From: Xiphias gladius
Taxonomy: Eukaryota > Chordata > Actinopteri > Istiophoriformes > Xiphiidae
Direction: 5' to 3'
Assembly: GCF_016859285.1 (NCBI RefSeq)
Contig: NC_053422.1
Span: forward strand, 15,154,501-15,218,500
DNA: 64,000 bases
The notes below the pieces were generated by a model. The model made no database searches. It saw only the letters and a program-made list of their open reading frames with translations, and was not told the DNA's origin. Positions 26,374 to 36,329 of this stretch are shown piece by piece; the stretch's first letter is position 1; every line of letters starts with the position of its first letter. The position numbers and the translations under genes were made by a program.

Positions 26374-29300
26374 CGTGTGCGTCTGTGGTTGTGTGTGTGT
26401 TCTGTCTCAGAGTCAATGGTTTGTCCTTTCTCCCCTCCCCTCCAGCGAGGAGATTAATGAGTTGTTAATGATAGGTGATAGGGCCTGGTGAGAGGAGGAA
26501 AATGGGGCTGTTAGACTGACCTCTACCTCTCTGCACCTCCACCATCCTTCTCCCTCTCGGTTTTTGGTTACAGTTTGTACCATTCTGCCTTTTCAGAAGG
26601 ATTTCAGTGTAGGTCAGTCTTGATGTGTGCAAATTAGTTCACTGAGGCAATGTGTCCCCTTTCCCTTTGTTTATATGGCTGATTTCTTCTTATCTACACC
26701 CGCTGTCTCACCCTTTGGAGGTCATGTATGAATTCATGTTAAATAATAATGCTTTCTTTTTTTACCCTTGTTTTTGTTTCTTCAGACAAAGCTGATGATG
26801 ACTTGGAGATGACCATGGTGTGCCATCGACCAGAGGGCCTGGACCAGCTAGAAGCTCAAACCAACTTCAGCAAAAGAGAGCTGCAAGTGCTCTACAGGGG
26901 CTTCAAGAATGTAAGTGACTAAAACTGCACTGCAAAAGAAAACATCGAGTTTTCGTTTTTTGAGAGATTTGTCCTCACGAATACATACCAGATAGATAGA
27001 AACCAAACTTGTCAGTGTGTTGATAAGTAGATTGCTTGCTCTAGCACTAACGTATAGAATCCACCTAATGTCAAGACTTACTACATTAAGACTGTCTAAA
27101 TTATATTTTTCTAATATGTGTTCTGGGGTTTTGTTTGCATGTACAGGAAGTTTGGGAAGTTTTTCTTCTGAGCAAACAAACCCAGAGATTGGCTTTAAAG
27201 AATAAAAAAAAACTCCACCCAAGAATTCTGAATTATGATTTCCACTGGGATTTAAATGGACCAAAGCACATCTATATTTGTTTTGAAACAGTATGTAAAG
27301 GCTTTGATTTACCCCAAAAAGATAGAATTCTATTATCACTTTGGGACCAAATACATTTGGTGGAGGATCAAACCTGATCTGTTATTTCCTGACCAATTTA
27401 TTAGTGTGTTTTTGTTACTAGATTTTATTATTAATAATAGAATGTTTCTCATTGTCTTAAGATGACTGTATCATGTCAGTTTAGGCCTTGTAGGCCTTAA
27501 AAGTGTTTTTTTACTTCAACAATTTAAATGAACTTTTCAGATGTAATGAATGTTAAAGTATTAGATTATAATCTGCGATCTATCGCGGACACATGGATGA
27601 CTTTTTTTTTTTTTTTGCTAACAGCTACAAGTTAAGATTCTATCTTATATCTTGGTGCAATACTGACACCCTGAACAGAAGGTCAGAATTTGCAACTGCA
27701 ATCGGTTGTACTTGGTGAGATGACACAAAGGCAGTCTTGTAGTTGTCAGCTATAAAACTAGTCCAAATTGAAGTATTAGTCCAATATCCAGACTCCCATC
27801 AACTTTGTTTATTCCTTTAGTTCATTTCATCACACCAAATTACTGTATTTGACGCATTGGTGGGGTTAGTCTGTCTAATTTGTACGGTCTTCTCACTCCC
27901 TCTATCTCTTTGTCTCCCTCGCTCTTTCCAGGAGTGTCCAAGTGGCGTTGTAAATGAGGAAACCTTCAAGCAAATATACTCCCAGTTCTTCCCACATGGA
28001 GGTACAGAGAGAAGGGGTTTTTTTAAATGTTTGTGTCTGTACCTGCCTTTGCCTCTGCATTGTTTCTACCCAGGGCACAAACTTTTTCTTATTCCAACGC
28101 AGATGCCAGCACCTACGCGCACTATTTGTTCAACGCATTTGACACAGCGCATACTGGCTCCATAAAGTTCGAGGTTTGTTTTATTCATTCACTTCCTGGT
28201 TTCTCTACGTTGATGCTCAGGTTTTGAAGATGTCTGATTGAAATGATATTCTGGTTTCTGTCTCTGTTTCCCTCTCCATCAGGATTTTGTAACAGCTCTG
28301 TCCATCCTGCTGAGGGGCTCTGTCACCGAGAAGCTCCAGTGGACATTTAACCTCTATGATATCAACAGAGATGGATACATCAACAAAGAGGTGTGTGTTT
28401 GTGTGCCTGTCTATGCCTTTTTTTTTTCAAGTTTGTGGTTATCCACACTGTGTTTTGGTTTTAATTGATCACTTTTCTCATTGTTTCTTTGTTTGTCTGC
28501 ATCTCTGCTCTGTTTCATAGGAGATGACAGACATTGTTAGAGCAATATATGACATGATGGGGAAGTATACTTGCCCTGTCTTGAAAACCGATGCACCCAA
28601 ACAACATGTGGACGCCTTCTTTCAGGTAAAGAAATCTAAGTCTTTTATTATACCAAATTAATACTCAAGAACACAAACACTGATGGTTGACCAAACAAGG
28701 ATGTATCAGTCAAACACTACATGCTTTATATTTCCGGAAGCAGCAAAAATAGAGAGCTAACTGATCATGAGTAATGATGGCCACCCTGGATAAACAATAA
28801 AAGAGAGAAAAAAAAATTACCATTCAAAAATACAAGAAAAGACATCCCACTACTGGAAACACTTACTGGCTGATGCTCTTTGCAAGAGGAACCATCACAG
28901 CAATGAAAGTGGGTGAAAGACTGAATAAAGGCTACTGACGTTAGTCGGGTGTGTTTATTTTATGAATTTGTTTACAAACTGCATTCCTATCTTTGATTAA
29001 TATCTTAATATCCTCTCTTACACACTTCACCAATGGCTTTAATGCATGTTTGTTTCTGTCCACAGAAAATGGACAAAAACAGGGACGGCGTGGTCACTCT
29101 TGATGAATTCATCCTCTCTTGTCAAGAGGTACTCGGTTTTTTCATGTTCTCCCCTCTCTTACATAGAACTCAACTTTTTTTACTCAAAAAGTCAAACAGT
29201 TTTACTTATTTTATATAGAAGGCCTTATTTTCTCCTCCTCTGCAAGACTAGCCATACTGGCTGTTTATTATGGTGTTTCCAGCCTCAAAACATTTTTTTT

Positions 29301-29515
29301 ATTTCAGTGTGTTTTGCTTGGGAAAAAAAAGTCCTGACATTTTCATACCGTCTTCATTTAACGGGCTTTCAGTGCCCCCTAGTGGCCAGTTTACTGAATT
29401 AAATGGTGATTGTTTGATAACTTTCTCCTCACAGTCTGCTTCTTAATTTCCCATCGTCCTTGCACAGGATGAAAACATAATGAGGTCTCTACAGCTCTTT
29501 GAAAATGTCATCTAG
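17217..29515 (+). CDS. kcnip1: KChIP1 (Kv channel-interacting protein 1), whole gene, isoform from the second first exon
   Basis: KChIP1 is a neuronal calcium sensor-type EF-hand protein that binds the N-terminus of Kv4 channels and tunes their surface expression and gating. The exons are 17217-17274, 26786-26910, 27932-28001, 28103-28173, 28283-28390, 28521-28625, 29066-29128 and 29468-29515. They join without a frame break into 648 bp, giving 215 residues; human KChIP1 is about 216. Every intron has GT/AG ends. EF1 (about residues 60-71) is degenerate, as in the family. EF2 has loop 98-109 (starts DTAHTG), EF3 134-145 (DINRDG) and EF4 182-193 (DKNRDG). The start gives an N-myristoylation peptide beginning MGAVVGT. 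The C-terminus ends in SLQLFENVI. The identification is near certain by resemblance; which teleost duplicate it is cannot be told here. I did not see the small aromatic exon that mammals can insert after exon 1. Confidence 0.96.
17290..17358. repeat. (CA)n microsatellite at the start of kcnip1 intron 1
   Basis: A perfect 69 bp run beginning 16 bp after the exon 1b donor. Confidence 0.98.
17892..17922 (+). promoter_or_regulatory. tandem RFX-type X-boxes in kcnip1 intron 1
   Basis: The right site, GTAGCCATGGCAAC (17909-17922), fits the X-box consensus GTNRCC-NN-RGYAAC fully. The left one, GTTACCTTGGAAGC (17892-17905), has a full left half and a right half with two mismatches. They are three bases apart and about 620 bp downstream of exon 1b. 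Confidence 0.45.
18355..18518 (+). repeat. short direct duplication
   Basis: GAACAAGCTTTTTTCCTCCC (18355) recurs as AAACAAGCTTTTTTCCCTCC (18494), each followed by ACAA, about 139 bp apart. Confidence 0.6.
19110..19560. repeat. polypyrimidine tract in kcnip1 intron 1
   Basis: About 450 bp of C/T-rich sequence with long artefactual open frames in two phases. Confidence 0.85.
19643..19696. repeat. (GT)n microsatellite
   Basis: A perfect 54 bp run at the end of a long C/T-rich block. Confidence 0.98.
20380..20515. promoter_or_regulatory. candidate enhancer with octamer site in kcnip1 intron 1
   Basis: It contains TTATGCAAATAA (a perfect POU octamer) next to GCTAATTCAGATTA. The block is repeat-poor and is followed by a purine-rich stretch. 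Confidence 0.35.
22294..22308 (-). promoter_or_regulatory. CTCF-type motif
   Basis: The minus strand reads CCAGCAGGGGGA, 11 of 12 positions of the CTCF core, within kcnip1 intron 1. Confidence 0.3.
22619..22661. repeat. hexanucleotide repeat (CACATG/CACAAG)n
   Basis: Units of CACATG change to CACAAG along the array. Confidence 0.85.
24124..24153. repeat. (AT)n microsatellite
   Basis: A perfect 30 bp run. Confidence 0.95.
24850..24939. repeat. (GT)n microsatellite
   Basis: A perfect 90 bp run. Confidence 0.98.
26319..26400. repeat. (GT)n with GC-rich interruption
   Basis: A GT run with an inner GCGCGCGC, a potential Z-DNA stretch, about 390 bp before kcnip1 exon 2. Confidence 0.9.
26786..26910 (+). 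CDS. kcnip1: kcnip1 shared coding exon 2
   Basis: The acceptor is TTCTTCAG and the donor GTAAGT. The exon encodes residues 20-61, from [18 protein letters not shown] to [10 protein letters not shown], the conserved start of the KChIP core. It includes the helix that contacts Kv4. The 125 bp length restores phase 0. Confidence 0.96.
26911..27931 (+). other. kcnip1 intron 2
   Basis: This 1.0 kb AT-rich intron has nothing recognised in it. Its acceptor is preceded by a clear pyrimidine tract. The open frames across it are AT-rich and not protein-like. Confidence 0.85.
27932..28001 (+). CDS. kcnip1: kcnip1 coding exon 3 (EF1 region)
   Basis: The exon encodes [12 protein letters not shown] through QFFPHG (residues 62-84) and ends in phase 1 before GTACAG. 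EF1 lacks a calcium-binding loop, as in all KChIPs. The acceptor follows a strong pyrimidine tract. Confidence 0.95.
28103..28173 (+). CDS. kcnip1: kcnip1 coding exon 4 (EF2)
   Basis: It encodes [14 protein letters not shown] and the EF2 loop up to IKFE (residues 85-108). The intron before it is only 101 bp. The acceptor is CCAACGCAG and the donor GTTTGT. Confidence 0.95.
28283..28390 (+). CDS. kcnip1: kcnip1 coding exon 5 (EF3)
   Basis: It encodes residues 109-144, from [12 protein letters not shown] to [11 protein letters not shown]. The EF3 loop starts at Asp134 and its last Glu lies in the next exon. The length is 108 bp, phase 0 at both ends. Confidence 0.96.
28521..28625 (+). CDS. kcnip1: kcnip1 coding exon 6
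   Basis: It encodes residues 145-179, from [20 protein letters not shown] to HVDAFFQ, the helix linking EF3 to EF4. The acceptor is TTTCATAG and the donor GTAAAG. The length is 105 bp, phase 0. Confidence 0.96.
28626..29065 (+). other. kcnip1 intron 6
   Basis: This 440 bp intron has good splice ends. Nothing else is recognised in it. Confidence 0.85.
29066..29128 (+). CDS. kcnip1: kcnip1 coding exon 7 (EF4)
   Basis: It encodes [20 protein letters not shown] and a final Glu (residues 180-200). The EF4 loop has Asp, Asn, Asp and Glu at the expected liganding positions. The length is 63 bp, phase 0. Confidence 0.96.
29129..29467 (+). other. kcnip1 intron 7
   Basis: This 339 bp intron contains a perfect CTCF-type core at 29372-29388 and no exon. 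Confidence 0.85.
29372..29388 (-). promoter_or_regulatory. CTCF-type motif, full core match
   Basis: The minus strand reads TGGCCACTAGGGGGCAC, which matches all 12 core positions with good flanks. It lies in kcnip1 intron 7. Confidence 0.4.
29468..29515 (+). CDS. kcnip1: kcnip1 last coding exon
   Basis: It encodes [15 protein letters not shown] and a TAG stop at 29513-29515. The acceptor is TTGCACAG. The C-terminal helix ends one residue differently from mammals (NVI for NVM). Confidence 0.95.
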   Translation, partial: DENIMRSLQLFENVI

Positions 29516-30479
29516 ACAACAAAGAGGAGGGACACGGTGCAACAGACGGAAGCACAGAGCCAGAGAAGAGAAAAGAAGAAAGAAGCGGGAGAGGGAGAGA
29601 TGAACATGCACGAGACCATTGAAACGGCACAAAGAGCTTGTCACTTGTCACTGTGTGTGAGACGGTTGCCACAAAACTTCATGGAAGGCGTCTTGCTGTA
29701 ACAAGTCCATGGCGACAAACCGTCACTGGTTTTGGAAAATGTCCTTCAGTCTTAAACCCTTCATTTGACCTTTCCGTGACCATTAATCTCCTCTTCATCT
29801 CCCTCGTTTGTTGCTGTCGTTACAGTTACTGTCATTTTGGAAAGTGTTTACTTCATGCCATTGTGTAAATACTGATTCTTTCACATTTGGTCAAATCTCT
29901 TTCTGAAATATGTGAATTGAACCACATTATCAAGCAGGACTGGAATTCCTAAAAGCAGCTTAGCAGTGAGAATAACCAAATGCATATATTGTGCATTAGA
30001 GGCTTAAATAATAGCTGTTTTCATCATGAATTTCTGTGCCAAAACAACAAACAAGAGCAATATTGTTAAGCATGCAAGACAGAGGCCTACGGCATATTTA
30101 ATATATGTGTGCCATAAAAAACTTGGTGGCAACATAGTCATCTTCTTGCTGAGTGGTCACATTTGGGAAGCCAGGTCTGGATGTAGCATCTCAAAGAGCC
30201 GTCTCATCCGTTTTCAGACATCCACTAAGGTCAGAAATTCAGACACAGGCCTGTAAAGGTTTGCACAGCTGAGTGTGACCTTAGCCAGCTTGCGAAAGTC
30301 TTGCGTCTTGTGACAGCTTGCGACAGTCCCCAAAAGCCCTCTTTACCCCTACTGTGTTTTCTCCAGTGGTGTCAGTCAGTGTTTCAATGTTGTAACGCCT
30401 CGACTGTAGATATTTAACTGTTGTTGTTGTGGCTTTGTCTGTGTGTTTCTGATTCTGGCTATCTGTCTTGTCTTTCTGA

Positions 30480-30485
30480 AATAAA
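30480..30485 (+). terminator. AATAAA poly(A) signal, proximal, for kcnip1
   Basis: A canonical hexamer about 965 bp after the stop codon. It could give a shorter transcript. Confidence 0.45.
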
Positions 30486-31164
30486 GAGTCCACTCAGAGG
30501 TTTACTGGCGTACAGAAGCAGAGTGATACAGGGATGTGCATGTGTCTAAGTGTGTGTGGGGTGTCCTGATGTAAAGATTTTTTTTTTTTCCCGCCTGAAT
30601 ATTAAAGTCATTTATTCTAGCACGCAGCTTCATCTTGTGGACGATACAATCTGTCCAGCTGAACTGACCTTGTTTTGGCCACAGAGGACAGTTTCGTCGT
30701 CAGTTCTGTCTGTTGAAAATTTCGACTCCGAGCGACTAACCTTTCACTGTGAGGGAGAGACCAAAGTGGGATGCTAGGAGGAGGGATTATGGAGGAAAGA
30801 ATAGAGGAAGGCAAAAATGACAGATTAAGACAGAAAATAAGAGTAAAGACCTTTTCACTGATTCTGAAGGAATGGAAGCCATGTTTCAAACAAGAGCCAT
30901 CGTTTTGAAGATTGAGCAGGACAAAAATACCAATTTATAAATGATTTGCTGTCATGCCCACTCACTGTGCTACCAGTAGTGTAATAAAAATCCTCGCTGA
31001 GATGTGTGGCAGGTCATCTCAAATGTACCCAGACATACTTCCAGACAGACTGACGGACAGGAAGAGAAACGTATAGACAGGCATACAAGCACACAGACAG
31101 CTTGAAACTGTCAGAATGAAATAATGTGTGTATTGAAATATTGTAAAAAATCATTATATTTATC

Positions 31165-31170
31165 AATAAA
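31165..31170 (+). terminator. AATAAA poly(A) signal, distal, for kcnip1
   Basis: A canonical hexamer about 1.65 kb after the stop, followed within 40 bp by a T/G-rich stretch that could serve as the downstream element. Confidence 0.5.
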
Positions 31171-31190
31171 CTTTTCAAGAAACAAAATTG

Positions 31191-32433
31191 ATTCATGTCT
31201 GCTATATTGTACCTTGTCGCTCCATAACTTCTTCTTTTTTATAGATTATAATTATGGTGCATTAAAACCTTAACATCGTTTTTATGATGCATCATAAAGA
31301 GCATGAGCAAAGAGGATCACATTGACAGTTTATACTGTTATTTACACATATACAATAAAAGTACAAAAAAGGTTGTACATCTGTGCTTCTATCCTAAAGG
31401 ATACGGCCCACGAATAAAGCATGATAATGTGCATATGAAAAAACTTCACCACCATCACTGGACATGCATCACTCCCTTTATTACCCAACTTACAGCCTCT
31501 TTCATATTTTCTTCACTTCTCTCCCCACTAATCCTGACATCTATTTTTCTTTTATTGCTGCTCACAATAACAGTTTTTTTTCCCCATAATGTAATACTGG
31601 GGCATCATTTTTGGGGGAATAAGATGGTGCACCACACCTGTGTACTTACAGGTGATTGTGGTGGTGCATCGTAGTCGGAGTGGAGTGGGTAAACGTGTAA
31701 ATGAGATTTGAAGAAGGTTGAAGCACCAGAACAATTGAAATGGAATAGCCAGCCTTTATCTGCATTGTGAAGACAGTTTTGTTTTGTATTTCGATTAAAC
31801 AGAGCAAAGAGATTCATTTAAAACTCACTGATACATTTTTATGCAAGTACTGTATTGTGTAGGCGTTTGAGTTTAAGCATTGCCTTTATTTATTTGGCTT
31901 GTGTTCTTCCCCTACAAAACAGAGCTCACCCTTTCAATGTGTAAGGAGATCTTTGTGTTGAGAGAAAACACCTTCACTAACTGTTCAACCACGCTGTGTC
32001 TCACTGTGAAAAAAAATTATTACCTCCATCGGGAATTTCTTTCTCCCTCTTATTCCAATAAACAGAATAAGTACAAGCATAAGAGGGCGATCACAGGGTG
32101 ACAAGAGATTTTAATGACAAGTTCTGTTTCAGCTCCGCTTTGAATTTGAAAAGTCTCACTGTTCCCAAGTACAGAGTTGCAAGATTTAGTCCAAGAAAGT
32201 TCTGTTTCTGCTTCAAGACAGGCATCACTCACCATCATTTCAGGTCCTGTTTCACAACCATCCACTCTAATGGCTGCGGCCCACTCTTCAGTTTCTCTGG
32301 TCCAACATTTATTTTTTTTCTCCATTTCATGGATCAAAGTAAGTCCCGCTGTCCTCATGTAGGCCTAATTGAATTTATTTATCCTCCTAGGGATAATAGA
32401 TGATGCTTATTGATGCAGCATGGTGTTTGGTCC
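31191..32433. other. interval between kcnip1 and tlx3 3' ends
   Basis: This AT-rich interval probably holds the tlx3 3' UTR at its right end. Several TTTATT hexamers (minus-strand poly(A) signals) lie at 31477, 31885 and 32308. No frame looks coding. Confidence 0.6.
32374..32379 (-). terminator. AATAAA poly(A) signal candidate for tlx3
   Basis: The plus strand reads TTTATT about 55 bp beyond the stop. A second lies at 32308-32313 and further ones around 31885. Which is used cannot be decided, and the longest would bring the tlx3 and kcnip1 3' ends close together. Confidence 0.35.
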
Positions 32434-32617
32434 CTATTCCCTGTCCTCGGCCCAGGGTTGGAGGTTCTGCAGGGCGTACAGGGAGGAGTTGTGGGCGCAC
32501 AGTGGATCCGACACCGCTGATTCGCTGAGAGACTTCTGTAGGGCGGACTGCTGCAGCTGCAGGATGAGACGATTGGCCTGCTGACGCTCCGCCTCCCTCT
32601 CCTCAGCTGTCTGTCTC
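32434..32617 (-). CDS. tlx3: tlx3 exon 3 (end of homeodomain and C-terminal tail)
   Basis: The acceptor is TTTCCCTCAG. The exon supplies the final base of an Arg codon, then [13 protein letters not shown], a Gln/Leu-rich helix, and [19 protein letters not shown]. It stops at TAG after AEDRE. Mammalian TLX3 continues roughly ten more residues. Confidence 0.93.
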
Positions 32618-35054
32618 CTGAGGGAAAGCAGGAGAATACTTTTTTAAGATGGACAAATAAATAAAAAGTGGGGTTATATAACATTAAAGAACAGCAAGAG
32701 AGAGTCTAGAATTGTGAAAATGCACGGAAGCTTCGTGGAAGAGCTGTGCCAAGTTGTTCGAATAAAAAAAAATATAAATAAAAAGGATGTCTGCAGAGCG
32801 GTGGATGAAAAGATTTGTCTGAAGCATGGAAAATTAACAAAAACAAAAAAAAGGTGTCGCTGACTTCCTGTAATGCTTGGTAAAAGCTACATTTTGTAAA
32901 TTTAAAAAAAATAATAATTTGGGGGTTATTAATATTGTACAAACTGTAGAGTTTGTAACTAAATATATTCGCGATGAAGAGAAAACAGAAAAAAATGCGA
33001 ATAAAATTATATTAGGGCTGTTAAAAAAATGTGTTGCTGTTTGTCTCTATCCTTTAATTTTTTGTTCCGACTCGACGGGGTCATATAACAGGAAATTACG
33101 CGCGGGGTCATCTGCAAAACGAGGAAAGTTTGGTTTTTGAACAGGGCTCCTGAAACAGAGGAAAGCCTTCGAGGGAGAAGGCCATATTGCCCGTGTTCTC
33201 TACGGGCGCAAGTGTGCCGAAGTGCGGCTATAAATGTAAAGGCTGACAACCTGGACACAAGTGGGAAATTTCATACCAACCTCCACTTGGTCCTGCGGTT
33301 CTGAAACCAGGTTTTGACCTGCGCGTCCGTCATCTTCAGACTCTTGGCCAGAGCTGCCCGCTCGGCGCTGGCCAGGTACTTCTGCCGGTGGAAGCGCTTC
33401 TCCAGCTCGCAGATCTGAACTCTGGAGAAGGACGTGCGGGGCTTTTTCCGTTTGGGGGGTGTCCGGTTCTGGTACGGGTGTCCTATCCGCCGCGTGACGG
33501 CGAACGGCACGAGAGCGGCTGCGGGGAAGAGAGAGACACACAAACACACACACACACACAGGTGAGTGGAAGATGAGATATTGTAGCTACATCACCAAAC
33601 AGACTAATTCACTGCCCGCTCTGTGTGGAAATTCAAGACCATATAGCACATTTATCTGACCTGTTTGACGGTGATTCCCCATTTACCTACTACCTACTGC
33701 TGTGTAGGCCACATATGAAATGTGTGAGATTAATTTGTGAGAGATGAGTCTGACCAAAGTATTGGAAACAATACAGTTATAAAAAACAAAAAAAACAAAA
33801 TACTCGTCTTAAAGTTGTTTGGGATTTAACAGATGATCGCGGCACTGGTAATTACAGCTAGGACAGCAGGCCTGTTGGCCTGTTTATCGTCTCTTTACAT
33901 ACTGTATCTTAGGCCTTTGCCCGTAAAGGCTCCTATTAATCTACAATAAAACAGGCTGTATGGCTGCATGTGTGATACAATGTGTCAAATCAACTTTAAT
34001 CCGCTTAATCTACACCTTAACTTTCTTTACCTTTTTGTTAAATACAGAAAACATCTCGCACCCTTTATTATTTTAGATTGCATTTTTAAAAAAAAAGACT
34101 TTTTCTATATTTTATGAAGTGAATTATTTGACAGCGTTGTAGTTTATTTTAATCTTATTTAGCCACAATTTAGCCTATTAATAACATTTTGTAATAACAA
34201 TTTTCACGACAGCAGTAAATTATGACAGGGGCATGCTGTTGCTTTTGGTGCTTTAAAAACAAAGCATAAAAACAGTAGCTGTGTGACTGTACATTACTTG
34301 TTTTGCTTATATACGTGACGTGGAAATGAAATAGCCAAACCCTAAAACACGACAAAACGCTGACACAAGGTGTTTCTTGATATCTCTAAATAGGGTATAC
34401 TCTGTGGTTTACAAATTTAATTTAAACTTGTATCCTGTTGTATGTCTTCCTCTGCTTTAATCCATTTAAATAATTAAAGTGAAAGCATTTCAGTTGGCTG
34501 TAAATAGCCTTTAAAAATATTTGGCACGGGCGTTTGTTGTTTTAAATGGCCCAGCAGCAGTTACTTACGTGTTAAACATGATACAATATTAATGAAGTGA
34601 ACCCTTCAGGTCTAACAGCTGGCCTACCTGATATTCTGTCCTTGGCGAACCTATTTCCTATCCAGGGGAAGCACAGCCCTCCAAATCCAGGGACAGCGCC
34701 CTGGACGGAGGCTGGCGGTCCCGGGGCTGTCACGGGTCTGTGGGCTGGGACTCGAATCACTCCCCGGCTGCCCAGACTCCTGCTCTCTCCGTATGAACCC
34801 GAAGCCTCCACCGGAGGCATTATACCGGAGAGGGAGATAGATAGCGCGGTGTAAGAGGGAGCACTGGCCCCGGTCGGGCTTCCCAAACTGTAATAACCGT
34901 CCCCGCTGCTTAAATCTGATCCACTTTGCCTTCCAGCCGTGCGCCCGTTTTCTGGCTCTGTACCGGCTCCCAGGATCTGGTCGATGCCGAAGCTGATGGG
35001 CTCGTGATGGGCCGGTTTTGGAGGAGGGCTCGGCGCGCTGGGTGCTTGCTCCAT
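32434..35054 (-). CDS. tlx3: TLX3-type homeobox transcription factor, whole gene
   Basis: Three exons on the minus strand (34628-35054, 33281-33518, 32434-32617) join into 849 bp, 282 residues; human TLX3 is 291. TLX3 specifies glutamatergic and other neuron fates in hindbrain and spinal cord and acts in the nucleus. Visible parts are an Eh1-like repressor motif (FGIDQIL, residues 22-28), the conserved VIRVPAHRP segment, a hexapeptide FPWI (129-132) and a homeodomain (166-225). The homeodomain has Thr at position 47 of the recognition helix, the TLX hallmark. The tail matches TLX through [13 protein letters not shown]. The residues [16 protein letters not shown] and KSLKM favour TLX3 over TLX1 and TLX2. 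The gene stops at AEDRE, short of the usual final residues. Its neighbour kcnip1 is convergent. Confidence 0.95.
32618..33280 (-). other. tlx3 intron 2
   Basis: This 663 bp AT-rich intron has GT/AG ends. No second gene or recognisable repeat is seen. Confidence 0.85.
33281..33518 (-). CDS. tlx3: tlx3 exon 2 (most of the homeodomain)
   Basis: The acceptor is TTCCCCGCAG and the donor GTTGGT. The exon encodes [19 protein letters not shown] and the homeodomain to RRTKW, ending in phase 2. Conservation with TLX3 through the homeodomain appears complete by eye. Confidence 0.96.
33519..34627 (-). other. tlx3 intron 1
   Basis: This 1109 bp intron has a short (CA)n run just upstream of exon 2 and otherwise AT-rich sequence. 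No exon is seen. Confidence 0.85.
34628..35054 (-). CDS. tlx3: tlx3 exon 1, coding part
   Basis: It encodes residues 1-142, [14 protein letters not shown] to FAKDRIS, then one base before a GTAGGC donor. It carries the Eh1-like motif, a low-complexity Ser/Gly-rich middle, the VIRVPAHRP block and the hexapeptide. The ATG is the first in this frame that places the Eh1 motif near the N-terminus, as in the family. Confidence 0.93.
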
Positions 35055-35465
35055 TCCCGTCGCTCTGTCGCAAAAGGGACGGAAAAAAAAAAACAAAAAA
35101 CTGAGCAGGATGTTTTCAGTCGGATTCACAACAGGGTCAAACTGTAGCAAAGGTCATCGCCAGTAGTGTCTCCATCGCTGTCCAGTCGCCTTCCTAGAAT
35201 CCAGCGTGTCCTCGTTGTCTCAAACAGGCCTCTGTCAGAGGACTGGGGTCCTCTCTGCAAGCTGTGGTGAAAGTTTGATGGGCGTTTGGAGAGATGTGAC
35301 GCTCTGTCCTCCTCTACGCGCGTCAAAACGCTCCGTCTAGCAGCTCCGTCCTCCTCCATCCCTCTCCACCTTTCATTGGCTGGCACCAGAATGACTGATT
35401 GAATGTTAATGGGGGTAGGCCCAGGATTTGGCACAATAACGAAGATTTCCCATAACCACGGGCAT
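35055..35465 (-). promoter_or_regulatory. tlx3 5' UTR and promoter region
   Basis: This block lies directly upstream of the tlx3 start. It contains an inverted CCAAT box (35375-35379) and several CpG-containing stretches, and ends at a short (TA)n tract. The transcription start is not visible and no TATA box was found at a suitable place. Confidence 0.5.
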
Positions 35466-36329
35466 CAGCTTGTTATATATATATATATATATATGTATAT
35501 ATTGCATCTTCATGTCTTCTGAGTGAGTCACTATTGTGTATGTTGTCGTTTTTTATCATTATAGTGGAGATTAAGGAGCAAGGGACAACTTCATGGAAAT
35601 TTATATTGCATATGTAAAAAAAAAAAAAAAAAAAATCACACAAGGGATCACAGAAGACAGATGTTCTCCTCCGCTGTTTGGTGAGGAACATTTCAACCAA
35701 ATGGTATTTTGACAGCAATCTGTCAGCGCTCCGCTCGTCCCCGAAAATGTATTCACTATGAACGGGTTTATAAGTTTTGGTGACAAATGATATCAGTTGG
35801 AAAAACTTTTTACTCACCTCAGAGTCTGATGAATTGATACCACTTTTCAGGCGAGACGCAAAGTGCGCATCATTTGTCCTCTTGCCGTCTGTGTCACCTC
35901 TTCGGTCTGTAGCATTTGACACATGTGGAATGCACGGGAATAATAAGTTCATACGAAAACTGGTTGAAAGCTATTAGGGAAAGCTTTATAACCTGAAGAC
36001 TATTTATCATAGATATATTATGAATGAGAGACCAAAAAGAAGAAATGTCAGCCTCAGTGCATTTTCCTTTTAATTTAAATCCCCCAAATCACCCACTCCT
36101 TGTAATCAAATGCGGAGAGTTATTTTTCTTTTTCATTGACATTCGCCTGCACTGTGGCGTTTACTGTTACACTGTTAAAATGTTGAATTATTATGGTGAA
36201 ATAAGAAAATGCCCGTCCCCCACCCAAGTATTCATAATGCATTGGATTTAAAGCCCTAATAAAGCCTCACAACCAAATGCAGTATAGTCATATTCTTGTT
36301 TATTCATGTGGGTTTGATGCCTAGTTATA

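Larger units (their letters stand above)
17275..26785 (+). other. kcnip1 intron 1
   Basis: This 9.5 kb intron has GT/AG ends. It contains (CA)n at its 5' end, a pair of X-boxes near 17.9 kb, a C/T-rich block (19110-19560), long (GT)n runs, an (AT)n run, and a repeat-poor block with an octamer site (20380-20515). No coding exon was found. Confidence 0.8.
29516..31190 (+). other. kcnip1: kcnip1 3' untranslated region (probable)
   Basis: From the stop codon to just past the second AATAAA there is no exon-like frame. Stops occur in all frames and AT-rich stretches appear toward the end. The true 3' end is inferred from the poly(A) signals only. Confidence 0.6.

Noticed and set aside
17275-26785. 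Search for the small aromatic KChIP1b-type exon
   Set aside because: No WWYY-like short exon with GT/AG ends was found by reading. A very diverged one could have been missed.
26848-27339. 163-codon minus-strand frame over kcnip1 exon 2 and intron 2
   Set aside because: It lies antisense to a well-supported exon, has AT-rich codon use, and has no family resemblance.
34651-35073. 140-codon minus-strand frame over tlx3 exon 1
   Set aside because: It is a shifted phase of the tlx3 exon, and only the 34628-35054 frame carries the Tlx motifs.
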